From Benincasa hispida (lineage: Eukaryota > Streptophyta > Magnoliopsida > Cucurbitales > Cucurbitaceae): a stretch of 64,000 bases of DNA. The translations under genes and the position numbers were made by a program. The notes beneath the pieces are model-generated. The model was given only the letters and a program-made list of their open reading frames with translations, was not told where the DNA came from and ran no database searches. Shown here in pieces: positions 58,368-64,000 of the stretch; position 1 is the first letter of the stretch, and every line of letters starts with the position of its first letter. The stretch is taken from the NCBI RefSeq assembly GCF_009727055.1, contig NC_052354.1:47440263-47504262 (forward strand). Reading direction: 5' to 3'.

Positions 58368-59123
58368 GGCACTAAGGTTGCGTCGTGATTGCTTTCATAG
58401 CTGTGATTCCTCCATAGCGTAACAACTCTTCGACATCTATATTTTACATAAAGCACCTCTACTGTCCAACCACTATCCAACCTCTATTTTAACCTTTAGT
58501 AGAAAGTCTATGGTTGTAATAGAGATTTAATCAAACCTTGAAGGGACAAAATGAATACAATTTTATTTTTCTTCTATTATAAGCAAAACTAGTTTTGAGC
58601 TTCAATCATGTGAATGCCTTAAAAAGATGAACTAAGTTTAACAATTGTATTTGTATGTTAGTTGGTCTTCCTAAGAAGTTTGTTTTATTGATTTTAAGGT
58701 TAGAAATTTGTTTTATTGATTTTAAGGTTAGAAGTTTGTTTTATTGATTTTCAGGTTAATTGTATGTCTAAACTGTTGAAAAAAAAAGCATATTACTTCA
58801 ATTCATAATTATTCTAAAATGACTATATAGTATAATTAACGTTTAGGATCTAAACATGGATTTAAAATTAAAATCTACAAGACATTAAGATTATCTGGAA
58901 TTATATCATAACCTGCAAAACAGATGTGGTTTGTGCTCTTTCTCAATTATGCAACTCAAACAGAATTGGGTAGACCCTCACTTCATATGGGGAATAGGAG
59001 GCCAAAGAGGCATAGTATTTTAGGGACCATAACCTTGTATTTATAAGTTGATCCTAGTGTTCCCATAATCCTCTAAAACCAACGGGCTGGTCTAGGTTAC
59101 ACTTTTATATGAAAAGTTATTGG
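58368..59123. other. AT-rich spacer
   Basis: A short triplicated motif, TTTTATTGATTTTAAGGTTAGAA-like, lies at 58680-58760. No gene or element ends are recognised. Confidence 0.4.
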
Positions 59124-61077
59124 TATTGGGGTTGATGCCCTATATCTCATAAGGTCCTGTAGTTTGTAAACACTTGTATAAATAAACATTTTGTGATTTA
59201 TAATATATGATATCTTATTCACTTCATTTTATGAAATATTTGATAATTTAGTTGCATTAACCACAAACCAATAAACTAAGATTCATGGTTATTATTGTAA
59301 CTTAAACATGTATGTGGAGATATACAAGTGGATCGTGTTTTAAGTGATAACCTAGATGGTCTGTAATATATGGATAAATGAGGGATACCTTATCCTAGTG
59401 ACCTTACGAGTATAGCCGCTTTGTTGGTGTTACAAATGTTGTAAAGTGCTACAAATGATCTAATCCTAATCATTCATATATTAGACATGCGAGCAGGGAT
59501 ATGCTAGAAAAAGGAGTTTGTATAAGACTGGACCACGAAATGTTTAGTCTCGTTATATAAAACCGTTCAGAATTGAGACTTTCATTTCACTAGGATGACC
59601 ATAGGTAACATGACCTTAATCCTAAGTGAGTTGTGAATTCCTACCTATGAGGATGGTCCTTTGATTTTCAAGGGTGAGAAGGGCCAGATCGCCGACTCAA
59701 CAAGCCTACCATTTTGGAGATTTGTCTGATTGAGGAGCTGGAAACTCAGCTACACAAGATGAAATTCACTCCTTCCCCGAAGCAGTGGTAAATAGATAAA
59801 TTGTTCCCTTAAGGGCTGATTCCGAGGCTTGAACAATATGGCACCATACCCTCTCTTGGCCCGAGAAGGTTTAGTCATAGTAGGACTATGATCTATTGTT
59901 CATTAAGGAATCAATGGTACTTAAGGAGTTAGATGTAACTACAGGGGAAAAATGGTAATTTGGCCTAACTATGCTTACGGGTGATTTGTGAAGGGTCATC
60001 GTACTGTTGATTGGTTATATCGAATGGACATTAAAATATATTTGTAGTGTGAAAAGTGCAACTGTCGGTCATTACTAGAGTCTGACAGTTAACGGATGGT
60101 GGATAATGTGATTAAAGAGTTTAGTCAATTATTCACGTACCGTTGGAGCTTCAAGCTACAGGTCCATAAGGTCCTCTTGGTAGCTCAATGAATTCAAGTT
60201 GAGAATCAGTTTTTGGGTTAATTTGAAACGTTCAAATTAATAAGAAGAAATTTATTATATATGATATAATTCAATTAATTCAATTATATATGATATAATT
60301 GATATAATGTATTTGATATATTAGTTGATTGGAGGAACTAGTATTTGGATATGATTCAAATATGATTTCTTGAATTAGATTCATAGTTATTAAATTTAAT
60401 ATAAATATGATTTATATTAAATGTCATAAAATAGAAAAAGAACTATGATTTATATCTTGTATATGATGCAATATTAAAACTATAGGTTATAAATATAATA
60501 TGATAAGTTAGTTATTGTATTTATTTATAATTTATTAATTATTTGATAATTAAATTTTTTTTCTCAATAACCAACCTTAGTGGGTGGTTACACGGTTTTA
60601 TGGCAATAGTGGAATAAAGATGAAAAAGTGGTTTTCTAATTATTCTACAAAACACGTGTTATCAAATTCACTATCGAGTGACTACACGATAGCGTTGAGT
60701 TTACTACACGATAACCTTGAGTCTAAACAATCGAGTATCAAGTCTATGCAATAGACTTCCATCTTCTACATGATTGTGTCATCGTATACTCAATCGTCTC
60801 CTCCTCCACTTTAGTGGTTACATAGTTTTATGGCAATAGTGGAATAAAGATGAAAAAGTGATTTTCTAATTATTCTACGAAACACGAGTTATCAAATTCA
60901 CTATCGAGTGACTACATGATAGCCTCGAGTTTACTACACGATAGCCTTAAGTCTAACAATCGAGTATCAACTCCATGCAATAGACTTCCATCTTCTACAT
61001 GAATGTGTCATCGTATACTCGATCGTCTCCTCCTCCACTCCAATCCTTCCCTCTATCCAAAATAAGCCAGAGCCTAC
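59124..61077 (+). mobile_element. copia LTR, left part
   Basis: It starts TATTGGGGTTGATGCC, with TG changed to TA, and matches 26684-30811. It contains a 230-bp tandem duplication (60581-60810 and 60811-61040). It is interrupted at 61078 and resumes at 62467. Confidence 0.8.
60581..61040. repeat. 230-bp tandem duplication within LTR
   Basis: GTGGTTACA...GTTTTATGGCAATAGTGG begins at about 60585 and about 60815; the copies share CGAGTGACTACA(C/T)GATAGC and TAGACTTCCATCTTCTACAT. Confidence 0.88.
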
Positions 61078-62461
61078 TAATAACTTGTAGAAATACAAGT
61101 TATTAAAGCTCAAATTATTAAAACAATGAGAGAAGGCGATAGTAAATAGGCAATATTACGATTGTACGCACCAAACTAAAAGCAAAATCGCGATCGCTAA
61201 CTCTCATCGCATAAAAAAAATTACACTGAGTTAATCTTGTATTTCTGTGCAGGAACAAGGCGATAGCGCGATCTCCTGAGTTGGCAATCCAATGGTATTT
61301 CAAAGACGAATGCATGATGACCTTACAAAAAGGCAGTGACCTAATGTGATAAAACGTGATGGGACGTGAAGCCGATAGCGGTCAAATCATAAATTCAGTT
61401 GGCGGCCATTGAAGACCATACTGTTGCAAATCCATTGAACCTCTGGTGACCATCAGATGGCGCAACAGAATATGGAAATGAATGCTGCCCATCCACGCAA
61501 TCATTAGTAAGATGAAGAACTGTTTTTTTTTCTTGGAAGTCTATAAATACCATTCAATGCTACCAAACCAGGCGAATTAATTCCGGGCAGTCGAGAGACT
61601 GCTGGAATAACACGGAAGAGAAACACCAGCCCACACCTAACTCTTGTAAAAGCAAGATTTTACTAATTAGAAAAGAATTGGAGTGCTAAAAGCCGTGTAA
61701 ACGCCAGAGGAAGCAAGAAACTGCTTACCTTGCTCAACACTTACATCATCTATTGTTTTGTACTTGAGCATTTTATTTGCAATAATGGAAATTACATTTC
61801 AATCTATGTTCATTATTTTCATGTCATACATGAGTAGCTAAATTTGTGAATAGGTTGAGAAGTACTTATCTAGCATGACTTAAGTTATGCACTTCATGTG
61901 ATCATCTTGTCTTATGTATCTTTCATTCATCACTTTGAGTACTTGAAAGAGTAGTCTAAAAACATAGAATCTAGGCTTGAAAGAGTCAGATCAGATCTCA
62001 TAAGTAAGAGTAGAGAAGACTTAGAAATAAGTTCTATCTGCTGCATTCCCTACACATCGCATGCATCCTAGACATAGGAAATGTGTCCATATGTATTGAG
62101 AAATGTAGTGCTTAATATTTGTGTATAGCATGATTGCATGACTTGTAAAATATCTTAAGAAATGTTAGCAAAACCTCTTCTCAACCCTTTATCGCATATT
62201 TGTTACAACACCACTCTTCTATCGATTTGCATTTAATTCCATCGCCTTAAGAAATCAAAATCAATTACCACCCAACTTCTTAAACTTAAAATAGCGATAG
62301 GATCAGAGATAGAGTCTATTGCATATCTGTCTGAGTAATCTCTACATTCGACCTTGGACTTACCAAGACCCTAAAAAGGCTTATACTTGGGCTTTGTTAG
62401 GAAAACTTGCATAATCATCGCATCCACACACCCTTTCATCGCATGATAAATCACCGCATCA
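61078..62461 (+). mobile_element. Athila-like solo LTR, plus orientation, nested
   Basis: It starts TAATAACTTGTAGAAATACA, with the hairpin ATAACTTGTA...TACAAGTTAT, and ends ...CCGCATCA. The flanks are CCTAC (61073-61077) and CCAAC (62462-62466), one mismatch apart. The copia LTR continues on both sides. TATA CTATAAATAC is at 61541-61550. No internal region is present. Confidence 0.82.
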
Positions 62462-62466
62462 CCAAC

Positions 62467-62690
62467 CACTCCTGGATTCTCACACCGAGAATACCAAGGT
62501 AATCTAGTGGTAGTATCTGAATCTGTTTCAGGATCGAGTTTCTACTTGCTGGTGTTTAAGGGAGATCAAGTTCATGTAGTAAGTGTTACAAATGGTTTGA
62601 TCCAAATCGTTCATGTAGACATGTGGGTGGGGGTATCCTACACAATAAGATTGTATAAGACTGGACCATGAAATACTTAATCTTGAAGGA
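62467..62690 (+). mobile_element. copia LTR right part plus a second LTR fragment
   Basis: TGGATTCTCACACCGAGAAT with the hairpin at 62476-62492 continues the LTR from 61077. At about 62579 the sequence jumps back to U3-like sequence (AAGTGTTACAAATGGTTTGATC; compare 59440), so a second partial LTR is fused here. Confidence 0.65.
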
Positions 62691-63173
62691 ATCGAATTCC
62701 TCAGTGGAAGCGCGTGAACGCATGTGCCAATGAAATTCGTTTTGAAAAGCTTAAAAAATAGAGAAAATACATAGAATATGTACATAATAAACATTAATTC
62801 TACACCACGCTATTAGGGAAAGAGAAGAACTTACTTTTGAAGACTTTCTTCTTGGAAATCCTCTCCACGTCACGAATACTTCGTATTGTGAAATTCTCTC
62901 TTGAACTCGAAGCTACTTCCAAGAACACGAACAACCACGAATAATAGGCGTCACTAGTAAAAAATCTTGCTATTCTCTGGTAAGAATCGAGATGGTGGGA
63001 TCTTACTTTTGGAATGGGAAAGCTTTTACACAAAACTTCTTTTCTGTAAAAATTTCAAGAGAGAATTCTTTGATGTGTTAAAGAGAAAAATGTAGAGAGT
63101 TTCTTCTCTCAAATCTCTACCCAAGTTTTCTTAATATGAAAGTGTTAAAGAATTAGTTGGAGGAGGAGTTACA
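62691..63173. other. unassigned, possibly another LTR
   Basis: The minus-strand frame 62800-63033 has no domain I recognise. The composition and the short repeats ACTTACTTTTG... / CTTACTTTTGG suggest LTR-derived sequence on the minus strand. Confidence 0.3.
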
Positions 63174-63283
63174 ACTAGGGTTGGCAAAAATAACCCGCAA
63201 GGTCAGAAAATCCCTGATTTGACTAAGAATCGGGGTAAAACCAAGGATTCCCCGATCTTGCAGGTTTTTTTGTCAACCCTAGT
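63174..63283. mobile_element. short TIR element
   Basis: ACTAGGGTTGGCAAAAA at the left mirrors TTTTTGTCAACCCTAGT at the right with one mismatch. A second inverted motif, GAATCGGGG/CCCCGATC, lies inside. No clean target duplication. Confidence 0.55.
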
Positions 63284-64000
63284 GGGTCAAACCAGGGACC
63301 TTATTAGGGTCCCCATCTAGGGATGAGGCGGAGGCAGGGATGGTATCCCCGCCTCGACCAGAACCCCGATTAAAGTCTTTTTTATATTTTTTTTAAATAC
63401 ATACATACATATATATATAGGTTCTTTTTATAAAGATATTAAATAGCAAGCCCAACTAAACTACCCAAAAGCCAATACTTCAAGCCCAAACCTGAACCTA
63501 AACCCTAATCTATCATCTCTTCTTTTCAAAAATCATTTTATGATTTTCATGTTCACCCTAAATATTCTCTTCAGTTCTTAAGGCTTTAGACTTCACATCA
63601 AGACTTCAAGTTCACTTTCAGCATTCAGCCACAAACAGTTGTTGACCATGCCCGTTATCGTCGACCACGTCAGTCGCGTTTGGCCTTCAGACTTCAAGAT
63701 CTATGGTGCGTCATTCGACTATTGCTGCCATCGTTGTTTGACTATTATTTCAAGATCTCAGATCTATCGCTTCCATTCACATCTGGTGCTCGCTGACCGT
63801 GGTTCACTTCACGGTGAAGTCAAAGTGTGAAGGTGAAAATTATATTATTAAATATGTTCTTTTTATTTTTTATGATTAATATAAATTTATTTATTTATTT
63901 ATGTTTATTTTATTTATTTTTATAATTTGTGTCCCTTCTCCACACACTTCTAAGATGATTCATGAAGAAGTAATGGAATGTTTGTTAGACTAGAATATGG
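63284..64000. other. unassigned right end of window
   Basis: GGGTCCCC/GGGATGAGGCGGAGG-type GC-rich sequence continues to about 63380, then AT-rich DNA. CCCAAACCTGAACCTAAACCC and a short plus frame (63639-63830) follow. It could be the subterminal and leader region of a hAT-like transposon extending beyond the window; this is not demonstrated. Confidence 0.25.

Overview
This is repeat-dense nuclear DNA from a flowering plant. Almost everything recognisable is a broken LTR retrotransposon, and I find no intact host gene, tRNA gene or rRNA gene. The gypsy gag at 42-43.8 kb and several of the LTRs look like families I know from cucurbits such as melon and cucumber. That makes a cucurbit the best guess, but it is recollection rather than a database result.

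Left part (1-17.1 kb). A minus-strand Ty1/copia relic (1047-3891) is interrupted by a solo LTR (1190-2793) with a perfect 5-bp target duplication. Next comes a short non-autonomous minus-strand element (3892-7058) with a tRNA-Asp-type primer site. A plus-strand copia element (LTR 7059-9033, primer site, 2-kb leader, gag/protease) is inserted into that element's LTR. At about 11830 it runs head-to-head into a minus-strand copia relic (11830-17147).

Middle (17.1-40.4 kb). A plus-strand copia relic (17148-24428) keeps reverse transcriptase and RNase H. A copia LTR (26684-30811) holds a nested Athila-like solo LTR (26941-29092). An AT-rich stretch follows with foldback MITEs, a tRNA-derived SINE, another minus-strand copia relic (36577-39360) and microsatellites.

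Right part (40.5-64 kb). A Tat-like Ty3/gypsy element (40486-57265) has two LTRs and a matching CATAT target duplication. Inside it sit a copia solo LTR, an Athila-like solo LTR and a truncated Athila-like gag/protease element, and its own pol is missing. It also carries a ~69-bp tandem array upstream of its 3' LTR. Beyond it are a 344-bp tandem duplication, a copia LTR (from 59124) with a nested plus-strand Athila-like LTR (61078-62461), and fragments that may begin a DNA transposon.

The elements do not form a pathway; they are layers of insertion, recombination to solo LTRs, and deletion. No new biological system is evident. The strongest observations are two Tn5/Nextera mosaic-end adapter junctions (20561-20598 and 42798-42834) embedded in duplicated retroelement sequence, which mark assembly errors, and a hairpin at the 5' end of the Athila-like LTRs whose stem sequence varies between copies while pairing is largely kept.
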